From Gossypium raimondii (lineage: Eukaryota > Streptophyta > Magnoliopsida > Malvales > Malvaceae), in assembly GCF_025698545.1 (NCBI RefSeq), contig NC_068576.1, positions 52,610,390 to 52,674,389 on the forward strand: 64,000 bases of DNA, read 5' to 3'. Made by a program: the position numbers and the translations under genes. Positions 1 to 11,205 of this stretch are shown here, piece by piece; within the stretch, counting starts at the first letter, position 1, and every line of letters begins with the position of its first letter. The notes under the pieces were generated by a model. That model was not told the DNA's origin and did no database searches. It saw only the letters and a list, made by a program, of their open reading frames with translations.

Positions 1-194
1 CTTAAAAACGCGCCACATTTGCTTCTCCTTTTTATTTAAATTAGAAAAGTTAAAAACATCCCCCTCTCTCTCTCATAAAGCTTAAGGCCAAAACCCTTCC
101 TCTCTCTTTTTCTTTCCCCCTGCGTCTCTCTTTTCCGAGCAAAGCAAAAACCCTAATCTCTTTTTCTTTTTTAATTTTGCCGTAAAATTTAATA
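1..194 (+). promoter_or_regulatory. Leader and proximal promoter of the SMPD4-like gene
   Basis: This stretch is pyrimidine-rich (CT runs at about 60-140) and ends directly before the ATG at 195. A telo-box-like AAACCCTAA lies at 148-156, a motif common in leaders and promoters of plant housekeeping genes. The transcription start cannot be placed from sequence alone. Confidence 0.45.
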
Positions 195-3100
195 ATGCTC
201 CCTCACTCGTACGCCGTCGATTCCCTTTCACGATCCCAAGACCTGGCCTCTGCAATCCTCGCCTCCACCACTCCCTCCCAAATCTCCGCCACCTGCGCCT
301 CCATCGATTTCTTCCTACAATCGCATTCACCTGACCAATCCCGCCATTTCTTCTCCATCACCTTCCCTATCCTAATCTGCAAACTCTTCGGCTTCGATGA
401 CGCCTCGTCACTGCCTCCTCCGCCACCGTCTCAGAAACCTCCGTCCAATGGATGGGTCGAACTTGCCTCTCAATCTAGCCTCCCAGATTTATCCTCCAAA
501 ATCTTCTCTCTCCTTTCCCCAAACGGAACCTTGATGAACTCAATTTCAGCTGTTGATCGACATTCCCTTGTCAAATACGTTTTCCCTGTTGAACGCCTCC
601 CCGAGTGGGTCCGCTTCATGTTGTCTAACGAAAAATATTTCCGGGTTATATCCGATTTGTGCCCTTTCTTTAAAGGTAAAGTCAAGGAAGATGCTGTTCA
701 GGGCTCTTTGTGTCAAATTCAATTGAATGTTTTCGAATACTACCTGTTTTGGTTCGCTTATTACCCCGTTTGTAAAGGGAACAGCGAAAACTTGGACTCG
801 AATTCTGTAAAACGAAGCAGGAAGTTTAGGTTAGAGAATTGGACGCGCTCAATTCGGGGGTTTTCAGGGTCAAGTAAGCGTGAAATGGAGCAAAAATTTG
901 AGGGTAATCTTTATATACAGCTTTTATATGGTTATCTTCGTGCATTTGTGCCTATATTTGATTTGGGTGCTCACCAACCCTATCGTAGTTCAATTTTGAA
1001 TTACTCTTTGAAGTGTGATGGTTCTGTTATAGTTCGTGCTGAGTTTTTGGTAAACGTTTTTGTGCATTATTGGTTGGTTGATAATGATTTTTCGCCACTA
1101 CCTGTTAATGTATGCAAATCCTTTGGTGTGTCGTTTCCGTTTAGGTCAATGTTGGGGGAGATCCCACCAACAAGCGGGCTGGGTGAGGTGGTGAAGTTGT
1201 TTGTGAAGTACTTGAATTTAAGCTCAGTGATGAGTACAGATGGGTTTGACAATATTGAGTGTAATGAAAGTCCAAGGTGGAGAGTTTCTGGTGGTTTTGA
1301 CAGTGGGGGGTCAAGGGACTTGGTTTCCTTGTCGCCTAGTGTGTGTTCGGTTGGTTCTTGGAACTCTTGGATACAAAGGCCATTGTATAGGTTTATACTG
1401 AGAACATTCCTGTTTTCTCCTGTGGGAACTTCAATGAAGAATACATCTCAGGTTTTCTCTGTATGGGTTAGTTATATGGAGCCTTGGACAATTAGCTTGG
1501 ATGATTTTGCAGAGCTTGATGTGGTTATCAATGGATCAAGTAAAGATGTGAGGAATCAAGAAACAGAGTCTCAAAATTCTGGATATTCGCCTGTATGGCA
1601 AGCCTTTGTGCTGTCTAATTTTCTATACTACAGTTCACTGGTTATGCATTTTATTGGGTTTGCACACAAGTTCCTTCATACAGATCCAGAAGTAATTGCC
1701 CAGATGGTATTGAAGGTTTGCTTCTTAACTGTAGCTATTCTGGAATTTGTTTAAGTAAATGTTGTGTATATTACTTCTGATTTAAATATGATGGTCTAGC
1801 CATATATATAAGGTTGGTTGAAGCCAAAAATTCTGGTTGCAGTCGGATAATCCTAACTAGTCTGCCCTATAGTTATGAGGTTATTTAAAGGTCTGAGTTT
1901 CTGAAAGGACATTTTTTTTCCTTCCTTCACATTGTGAAATGCTGGTGTATGGAGCTCTCTAGTAGGCAACTCAATTTGGGTTGCTGTGGTGGGGTGCTTC
2001 GGTTGTTCTGACCTAGGAGATTAAGCCTAGATTTTGAATTGTTCTATAAGCTAAGCCCCAAAATTGTATGTGTTTTAGAAGAGTTATGGCAAGTGACTTC
2101 TAGAGGAAGATATTTCTTTTGATGACCTTACAATAAAAGTTTGTCTAGGCTTGCTAGAAGCATGTTCATGGTTTTAGGGTACAGATTCCCTCTCATTTTC
2201 AGTCGTGGTTGAGTATCATCTTATAGGCTTCCAACACTGTGTTCTTAAGGTGTAGTAACAAGAGAAGTATTAAGCTGAATGCTGAAATAAGGCAGATAAC
2301 AGTGTGCACTTGGTAGTGGTAATTGGTATATGTACCTAGGCTTTCTTATGATTTAAGGTAGAATACTCTCTTCTATTTTTCTTCTAAGAATTTTCTCATT
2401 CTTTATCTTATTTTACAGGTTATAAGTTTGTTGACATCCTCTAAAGAGCTGGTTGATCTTATAAAGAACGTAGATGTGGTTTTTCATTCTAAACAAGCTG
2501 TATCAAGCAAATCAGCACTCAATAGCTTGTATAGAATTGTTCCTTCAATTCGTGAACAATTGAAGGTAGATTATGAACTGAATCTCTATACTCTTTCCTT
2601 TCGCTCATCTGTTTAAGCAAATAAGGCTCCAAATCTAGAGGTTTCATTTTTTTAAAATTCATTTATCAGTTCGTAATATTTTCTAAGGTGGGTTCATTGG
2701 GCACTCCCATATTTGTTAAGACTGAGCATATATGCGCAATTGTCTGTCTCAGCATCACATTTTATTTCACCATTTCTTTTATTGGTGACATCAGGATTGG
2801 GAGGATGGATTATGTGAAAGTGATGCTGATGGATCTTTCTTGCATGAAAACTGGAACAAAGATCTAAAACTCTTTAGTGATGGGGAAGATGGAGGACAAC
2901 GACTACTTCAGGTTTTTTTAACTTTTAACATTTGTTAATCTATAGCAATACGTGTTGTCATCTGTTGACAATGATTTTGTTGGTGTAGTTGTTTATATTG
3001 CGTGCAGAAGCTGAGTTGCAAGGTGGTGATATTGCACATGCGCCCAGCCTGCAGATCATAGATTCATTAAAAGAAAAAGTGAGCTACTTGTTTGGTGGCT

Positions 3101-3591
3101 CTACGGTGAAGCCAATTCCAATTTCACCTGAACTGAGACAGCCTCAACACACCCGTGATGAGCTCTTCAAGCCCAGAAGAGTTGGCGACCAAACATCATC
3201 TAATGTCACATACAAGGGTGACTGGATGAAACGCCCCATCTCCGATGATGAGGTTGCATGGCTTGCAAAGTTGCTTATTTGGTTATCCAGTTGGTTGAAT
3301 GAAAGCCTTGGCCTAAACCGCCCAGAAGATAATGATGTGGGTTCTAAGTGGTTCTATGTGAACATCCCAGGTGATGCAGTAAACCTGAACGGATCAGGTG
3401 AGATCGTGAAAACTCTGGTTTGCTTAATTGGTTCTTGGCTTTTAATGATGGGAACAACAACAACGAGATTAATGAGAAAACACGGTTTAAGGATAAATCT
3501 TAGGGTGTTGGCTTCCAAGAAGGTGGTGATGGTGTTGCTCATATTTGTTGTATTTAGTGTATTGAAGAAAGCTTGTGGATTGTTCCATTGA
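195..3591 (+). CDS. SMPD4-like (neutral sphingomyelinase 3 family) membrane protein
   Basis: Four exons: 195-1715, 2419-2565, 2795-2911 and 2989-3591, all joined in phase 0 with GT-AG introns, giving 795 residues. I recognise human SMPD4 architecture in collinear blocks: an FEYYLFWFAYY block near residue 180; a block with VRAEFLVNVFVHYWL; VVKLFVKYLNL; LYRFILRTF followed by VWVSYMEPW; and WQAFVLSNFLYYSSLVMHF near the end of exon 1. The C-terminus has two hydrophobic segments (about 733-750 and 773-793) separated by a basic loop, like the C-terminal membrane anchor of SMPD4. In animals the protein sits in the ER and nuclear envelope and was described as a neutral sphingomyelinase. Plants make little or no sphingomyelin, so the substrate or role here is open. 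The ATG at 195 is the first in frame after a CT-rich leader. Family assignment is good; catalytic function is not shown by the sequence. Confidence 0.82.
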
Positions 3592-6400
3592 TAGTGTAAA
3601 TAAATCAAACATACGAATAGGGAGGAAATGGTTCCCAGTTTTTTTGGATTTGATCCCCTAAAGCAACAGCAACGTGTGAAGCAAAGAAAGAAATTTTGCA
3701 AACCCCTTCTTTTTTTCTCTTTCCTTTTGAACTCCATACAGATCTCTTCCATTACTTTTTTTTTTTTTGTCTATTATTTCCTATTTCGTTGGCTTATTAT
3801 TATATACTTCTTTTTGGTCCAAAGTTACATATTGGGGGAGTTGCTATTTATATTTTATAAACTTGAGAAAACATTAAGTACAAGCAGGACTGGTTTTTAA
3901 TTTCGCATCGAGATATTAAACAGAATTCCCCTGTTTATTAAAAACGCGCGATACTTTTTCGCCTAGTTATACATATTGTTGTTTTCAACTATATGGGGGA
4001 TAAACCCATCTTCCTTTCCAATTATTGCTCTATCATTCATCTCCAACAATAAGAAAACAAGCCATTAATATGCAACACAAAAAAGCTTCATATGACAGCT
4101 AGCTAACCAGGTGGTTGACACAGTATTGGTTTAGGATTTGAAGCGTCAAAATCAATTTTCCTTTTTCTTTCTACGGATGATCTTGATGAATGTGTTTTCG
4201 AAAAACAATGATATTAATGGATGAGATTGCAACAAAAATCAATGAAATAAAGGAAGAAAAAATAACTTAGAATTTCCTTGATCAAAACTTTAAAGAACGA
4301 AAAAGCTTGGATCTATTAAGAAAAACAGTATCGTCAGATTTGTTTGAAACTTTTTCCAATTAGCTTGTGAAGAATTCATTGAATTATGAGTCTCACTATT
4401 TTCAGCGACAGACCCTGAATTTTTCTCCAATTTGGGAGAAATAGCTTCAATTTTAGTTAGTTGATATATTTCACTCTTAATTGTAGATATACGAAACTAC
4501 TCCTAATAGGACAAAATACAAGGAGATGGTGCTATCAAATATAAGTTTAGTGCTTTTCTTCCTTTTCCTTTTTACTGGCTCTCGTCTCTTTTCTTATTTA
4601 AAAAGAAAATGAAACAAAATTGAAGAAGAGTTGGAGGTTGGTGAAGAAACTCCTGATATTTAAAGTCATTGTTATGTTTATCAATGAAGAAAAGGCAAAA
4701 CACATGTCAATAAAAAGAATCCCATGGAAGGCATATGCCTATGTGGAAAATAATTGATGATCCTGTATAGAAGCATTTCATATATTTTTCAAAAAAGAAT
4801 AAATTTTATCACATCCCATAAATCCGTTCCAAGCCCCTAAAAACAATGCTTTCCCTAAACTGAATTGAAACTTATATAAAAAGGGTGCAATAAAGACCAA
4901 ACGTGAACAAAATAGTGTTGCCTTTTATCCCTAAAAAAAGAAAAGAAAAGAAAAAAACGACAGGTATCAATTGAGATTAAGTGGGGATTCATTTTAACTA
5001 TTGGTGTAGATGGCATTCCGGGAAACCATGTCTAAAATAGTTATTTGAATTTAATCCAATTGAATTTGTAAATTTATTTTAGAATTTGAATTTTTTTACT
5101 ATTTATATTAAATTTAAGTAATTTATTCGAATCTAATTAATTAAATTATCGGTGGAATATTTGAATGTGTTAAATATTCCAACTTAATAATTTCAAATAA
5201 TATTTTAAGTGAAAATTTATAATGCAATTTGAAAATCCAAAATAAAATGAATTTGTATGGAAAATTTTGAATCCATAAAATAAAATTATTAGAGGATTAC
5301 TATTTATAGATACTACAAACAGTAATTAAAATATTGTTAAAATCTAATAAAAAATTGAAGATTCATGAATATTCTAATCCGACAAATAAGCTTGGATATA
5401 ATGGTAAAATATATTGTATTTTTAATGAGGAGACATAGGTCCAAACCTTAGACACAACATCATTGAGAGAGATAGTCACAAACCTCGAACATAAACTGTA
5501 AATTAAGAGGGACACCTCAAACTCGTAGCTATGGCCTATGAGAAGCTTCTCTTGCTGCACTTTTCCCATCTTTCTTTTTTTTCTTTTTTGAAGATTCTTC
5601 TCCTCTATCTTAAAATGTCTTTGTATTATTATTATTTAATTAATCATTCATTATTTTCAATTTATTTTTTCAAATATGTATTTTCAACCCCAAAGCTAAT
5701 TTTTGTTAATTTTGTCTAAATGTTTAATGTAAAAAGATGTAATAATGTAATATATATTGATACTCCTTACATAATTGGATAGTTTTTTTCTTCATACTTA
5801 AAAATAAAAGAAGAAGAAGAAAGTGTAATATTTGTGAACTACAAAAACATATTTTACATCATTAGATATTTCAAAAATCACATTAAAATACTTATAGAAT
5901 GAACGAAAAGAATCAATAAAATACATAATTCGAAAAGTAAAAAAACTAAGATTTAATTATAACAGAAGAATTAAATTAGTCAAAATGTATAGTACAGGTA
6001 TCTACATTATAAGTTTACCAAATAAAAACATAAAATTGACTTTAACAATTCCGGAACACGTCGAGATTTGAAACATTGCCAATAACATGACGCCATGTCA
6101 TCAAAAGATGCAATAATTACCGGATCAAAATCTAAATGACTAAAAAGCCACTAAGCAACATTCTCTATCCGCCGAGTTCATCCGGCAACAACAGAAATCA
6201 TCGAGGCTAATTTCGTAACTTAAATTTCCACGTATTTCATCTCAGATCGCCTGCTTCGATAAAGAACAAACGCATAGAAAACAAGATTTCTTCTATTATT
6301 ATTTTTTAATTTACTTTCCCCTCATGTGTGATTAAAGTGTAGAGAATTCGGATTAAATCTCGAAATCGAAGAATTTAATTTCAAATTCGAGATCTCGTCC
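3592..6400. other. Intergenic spacer between SMPD4-like and AIM24-like genes
   Basis: AT-rich spacer of 2.8 kb. It contains the 3' UTR of the upstream gene (T-rich stretch near 3700-3860) and, from about 6160, the leader of the AIM24-like gene. ORFs here are short, low-complexity and without family resemblance. A short GAA-rich microsatellite is at about 5808-5822. I see no gene. Confidence 0.6.
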
Positions 6401-9400
6401 ATGGCTGCCCCTTTTTTTTCCACTCCTTTTCAACCCTACGTGTATCAGGTAACGTTCTTAAGCAATGTTTCTTTTTGCTCTCAGCCTTTTACTGATTTTT
6501 TGCTTGTTTCATGAGAAAACTAAGGTAAAAAGATTCACAAGCTGGCGTGAAATTTTAATGGAATTTAGGCTTTACTTTTGCAGTTTATCTGTTAGGATTT
6601 ACTCGCATTGTTGAAGCTTTGTAAATTTTGGGGTTTCTTTAATTAGAGCTTACTTTAATTCAATTTCTCTTGAAATTGATCCGTTTATAACCAAGTTATA
6701 TACAAATTTGTATAGACTGCAGTAACCAAAGTGTTAGCTAGTTTGTTTGCCGAATTGGGGAAACAGTTTCCGAATGAAACTAGAATGTTAATGTTGTGTA
6801 GTTTGGATGTCTGAGCATGTATGTTTATATCCGCAATAATCTCTTGTTGATACAAAATCATGTAGAGTCCGCAAGATGCTGTGACCCCATTTCAAATATT
6901 GGGGGGTGAAGCTCAAATAGTTCAGGTACTTCCAAGGTTTTATCAAGAAATTTTCTTTTGATTTTAGCCTATGATCTCGTACCTACATTGTAAAACTCTT
7001 TTTTTTTTTTTTTAATCTTGGTAATGGTTCTTTCATTTACCAGATAATGTTGAAGCCACAAGAAAAGGTTATTGCAAAACCCGGTATGTTATTTTTCTTT
7101 TGTTGTATCCCTTGGTTGGGTTAATGCTACTATAGTCTTGTGTTTTAATATAGGTATGTGGTCTTCATGCTTTCATGATGCTGGCCGTCGTCATAGTTTA
7201 ATTATTTTGGTGATTATACACTAATGTCTCATGGTAAATTCATGAATGATGAGGCTTTCTAGATATTGTGTTAAGTAAATTCCTGGTTGCTAGGCTAGGA
7301 GTTTAGCTCTATATTCTACGATTTGAAATGCTACAGTTTCTATTGCCAAGATCATATTGTAGTACAAGTAGTGGCTAGAAGTGTCAAAGTTGAATATAAT
7401 GGAGAAGTTACTTTACTATCAATTGAACTATCTAGTTGTATCCTATTGGTTTTGCCTATAATTACGATCACATTAGATCCTCTACTGAAGATCAGTAAGG
7501 AGTACTGCTTGATCAATAAGATGATTGGCTTGCTGCATTTGTTAGTTATTGTTTGTTATCATGTAAAATTCAATTCATGCAAAGTTGATGTGGACTATAA
7601 CAAAATGCAGGTTCCATGTGCTTCATGTCTGGGTCCATTGAGATGGAAAATACTTATGTCCCTGAAAATGAGGTAGGCATGTGGCAGTGGCTCTTTGGCA
7701 AGAGCATAACTAGTATTGCTCTTCGCAATAATGGTCCAAATGATGGATTTGTTGGCATTGCTGCACCTTCTCTTGCAAGGGTTCTTCCGGTTTGTATTTC
7801 AAACTCAATAATTATTTACTTATTTATAGTGCATGTCATGTCTGAGTACTTCATGATCCCAAAATGGTTGTTTGTTAATGCTAACTGTGAGCTACATGTT
7901 GATACTGGTTCATGTTTATTTTGACAGATTGATTTAGCAATGTTTGGTGGGGTGCTTTTATGTCAGGTAGCTGACTTGTTCAAGGGAATTCATTTTTGTT
8001 GCAAAATTAGCTTGTTTTTTATTGCACTAGTTGGTGTCTTAATGCCATATTGTAAATTTGTTTTGTAGCCAGATGCATTTCTTTGCTCTATCAATGATGT
8101 GAAGGTCAATAATACAGTTGATCAGCGGCCACGGAATGTTGTAACTGGTGTAGAGGTGACATAACGATAAATTAATTTTCTTCTCATTTTTCCTTCATCT
8201 CTTGGATGCTTATGCAAGCTGTACTTGAAGATCGAGTTATTATCCTGTCCACCACCAGTGGAATAAAAAAATTCCAGAAGCAGAGTTCGGACATTGACAT
8301 GTGTCCTTTATATTATTTTTAAAAACTTTTAAATTTATTTTAGGGGCAAATGCTAATGTCCTGAATCTGCTTATGGAATATTTGTATTCCACTGGCAGTG
8401 GACAGAATAATTACCCCTCAAAGATCTTTTTCAGATATATTTCAGATTTGGTTCCTTTGGTTTAGTTCACAGTTTTTTTAAGCTGTTTTTATCCGTGTAT
8501 TTGATGGATGTGCTATTGGCATAACAGGGATTTCTGAGACAGAAGTTAACTGGCCAGGGGCTTGCATTTATCCTTGCTGGTGGATCTGGTATGTAGCTTT
8601 TCTTTCGTACGTCCTTTAGTCGTCTTTTGAGTTTCTTGAGTTCAAAAGATAGCACATTAGAGGTCATGAAAGAGCATGTTCTATTTTTCTTATGATCTTT
8701 TTGTTTTAGCCTTCCTTTCCTGGAAAGTTAAAAGAAAAAGAAAAGGACAAAGAAGTCTTTTCCTATTGTTTAGCCAATCATTGATAACATATTCCTTTTA
8801 CTAGTTACAGCAAAATTTTGACTTTATAGATTTATACACCTAGGTAAGCTGACCATTGGGATTCTGTGGGCTTCTTTCTTTTGCTAGTTGTGCAGAAAAA
8901 TCTTGAGGTGGGGGAGGTATTGGCAGTTGATATCTCCTGCATTGCAGCCCTTACTTCTTCCATCGATGTTCAAATCAAATACAATGGTCCGATAAGAAGA
9001 GCAGTCTTTGGGGTAAGATGCTTTCGGTTAGTTCTTTTCTCTGATACGGAAGTAGTTGAGTGGGGGTACTGGTGCATGTATGTTGTTCTTTTTACAATTG
9101 TGTGCCTGTATAAGCATTTTTTATTTTATTTCAGCCAACAATTTTGTTATTGTTAACGGTATTCCTTAGGGTAGCGTTTGGAAACTAAGATTTTAGAATT
9201 TGGATTTGAATTTCAAAAATAGTGTAAATTAAGTAGTAAACTATTTAGAAATGTCGCACTCATGTTAATTTCTCAAATCCATGGATTTGGTAGATGCCTA
9301 TTTAGTAATGAATTGAAATTCTTAAAATTATTTTGGATTTGACAAATCCATGTTTTATACTTTTCTAATATACATTATATTGAATCTTAACTAATTTATC

Positions 9401-10056
9401 CATAACATATGCATTTCATTCTTACAATTTACATGATAAATGGAATTCAAATTCTCAAATCCATGTTCCCGAACAGAGCATAGAAAAATTAGCGATTACA
9501 TATTGTTAATCTTTGACAAATTATGACGTGAAATTATAAGATTGTCATCTGGTAGCTGCCACTGTTGTCAATAAAAGTCAGATCTTCTGATTCTCTATTA
9601 TGAGCACACTGAATGGCACTTGGTTGATTACACTACTTCTTCTTAGGACTTTGTTCAATGCCTGTGACTGGGATGTTCGCATATGGCCTTGTAACTTTTT
9701 TTTGTTCTTTCTGCAGGGTGACAATTTGGTTACAGCCGTTCTAACAGGACCAGGAATTGTTTTCATCCAGAGTTTGCCATTTCATCGTTTTTCACAGCGA
9801 ATTGCAAGGTAAAATCTGGTTGCACCATCCACAAAAGCCACCTGCTGTATCTTAATTTCACTTTCCATATCTTTTTGTACTCCATTTTGACCATCCACAA
9901 GGTTTTAACAGGATGAATAAATTGTGGTTTTGGTTTTGCAGGGCGGTTACATCTCCGAACATGAGAGAAAATCCCAAGTTTTTCGTTCAGATAGCCATTT
10001 TCTTTTTTCTAGCTTATGTGGTGATTGTATCTTCTTTGATATTGACCGATGTGTGA
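6401..10056 (+). CDS. AIM24-family protein (DUF124 / TRAP-like fold)
   Basis: Nine exons: 6401-6448, 6866-6925, 7044-7083, 7611-7789, 7928-7966, 8069-8155, 8528-8588, 8888-9012, 9717-9808 plus the terminal 9942-10056 (ten pieces counted with the last). They join in phase to 281 residues. The core matches the AIM24 family: GGEAQIVQIMLKPQEKVIAKPGSM near the N-terminus, the MWQWLFGKS block, the FLRQKLTGQGLAFILAGGS block and the GPGIVFIQSLP block. The last exon encodes a hydrophobic segment (IAIFFFLAYVVIVSSLIL), so the protein is probably tail-anchored. Yeast AIM24 acts at the mitochondrial inner membrane in MICOS organisation; plant members are poorly characterised and I do not assign a compartment. 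Two introns carry MITE-like inverted-repeat elements (8237-8414 and 9169-9479). The start is the first ATG after the leader and begins a conserved MAAPFFSTPF sequence. Confidence 0.88.
8237..8414. mobile_element. Fold-back MITE in an AIM24-like gene intron
   Basis: The two halves are inverted copies over nearly 70 bases each. The left arm starts TTATTATCCTGTCCACC and contains CCAGTGGAATA and CAGAAGCAGAGTTCGGACATT; the right arm, read on the other strand, gives matching TTATTCTGTCCACTGCC, CCAGTGGAATA and TAAGCAGATTCAGGACATT. The loop is AT-rich. It lies wholly inside the intron 8156-8527. No clear target-site duplication was found, so the family is unassigned. Confidence 0.72.
9169..9479. mobile_element. 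MITE-like element in an AIM24-like gene intron
   Basis: The left end reads GGGTAGCGTTTGGAA followed by a TTTTAGAATTTGGATTTGAATT-type stretch; the right end read on the other strand is GCTCTGTTCGGGAACATGG followed by ATTTGAGAATTTGAATT. These are imperfect terminal inverted repeats typical of small plant MITEs. TTA precedes the left end; the right flank is ATA, so the duplication is not clean. It is inside the intron 9013-9716. Confidence 0.6.
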
Positions 10057-10844
10057 AAATGTCTTCTTTAATTTTTATTGACCAACTTATCACCCCCCCC
10101 CCCACCCTTTTTGTTCTTTATTAAACATAGATTACGTAGATCACAGTGTTTGCTTGTTGGAAAGAAATGTAAACTCTTTTGTTCTTGAGTGAAAATGCTA
10201 ATTTTATCTCTCTTTTTTATATTAATAATGTATACGGACTAAAGTTAAATTGAACTGTATTATGAGTTAATTTTGGACTTTGTCCTTGTATTCTAATTTT
10301 AGTGAAATTTTTACATAAACCATGGGTGGATGACATTTCAAAACTAGAAGGATTCACCTTCGGCCATCACTGGCATAACTGGGATAACTCTACAAAGAGA
10401 TTATCAGATGGGCCTCTATATTGGCAAATGTTCGTTTTAGTTTTATTTTTCAGCGGTTTCTTTTGTTCCTTCCAAATCTCTATTGCTATTGGACGTTGGA
10501 ACTGTATCAAGATGGTCAATTCCACTTCGATACTGTATGTATAAGCTGGAATGCTTCATTCTAGTAGTAAACCAGACAAGTTTTGAATTTTGTTTCGATC
10601 AACTAATAGCAAAGAATAATTAAATAGATTTAGATTTTAATTATGTTTTTAAATTTATTGAATTTTATATTTGTATTTTAGGTGTTGAATGATGAATTAT
10701 TATATACATAATATTGACTTTAATATTAACTACATTTAGCATAATAATTAAAATTTTATTTTGATTTATTGTGGAATGTTTCATACACTTTTCAATCCAA
10801 TTAACCCTATTGTAGGCTTCACAAATGAGTATTATTAAATATTT

Positions 10845-11205
10845 CGTTAAAATATGCCATAAGTTTATGTATTTTTCGTAATTTTAAAATTTAGTCTTTG
10901 TATTATTTTTTTAGGATTTAGTTCATCTACTTTTAAATTCCAAATTTTAAGTCCAATTATTAACGCTATTAAAATTATTTTGTTAAATACAAATTCACTA
11001 CAACGTCGTTATTTTAGTTACATGATTATTAAATGAGTATCTTTTATATTTTAAAATGTCACACCAATAAATTTAATAAAAATTAGCAGTGTTAAGAATT
11101 AGACCTAAATTTTGAAATTTAAAAAGTAGAGGACTAAATCCCTAAAATAAAAGTATATGAATTAAATTCCAAAACTATGAAAAGTGCATAAAACATATTT
11201 TAACC
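10845..11205. mobile_element. Mutator-type MITE with 9-bp target-site duplication
   Basis: The ends are CGTTAAAATATG and, read inversely, GGTTAAAATATG. Both subterminal arms (about 140 bases each) are inverted copies containing TTTAGTCTTTGTATTA-like and GGATTTAGTTCATCTAC-like stretches. The 9-base sequence TAAATATTT directly flanks both sides (10836-10844 and 11206-11214). A 9-bp duplication is characteristic of the Mutator superfamily. There is no coding capacity. Confidence 0.85.

Noticed and set aside
10302-10544. 80-codon ORF after the AIM24-like gene
   Set aside because: It starts in the downstream 3' UTR or spacer, has no family resemblance and is not bounded by convincing splice sites.
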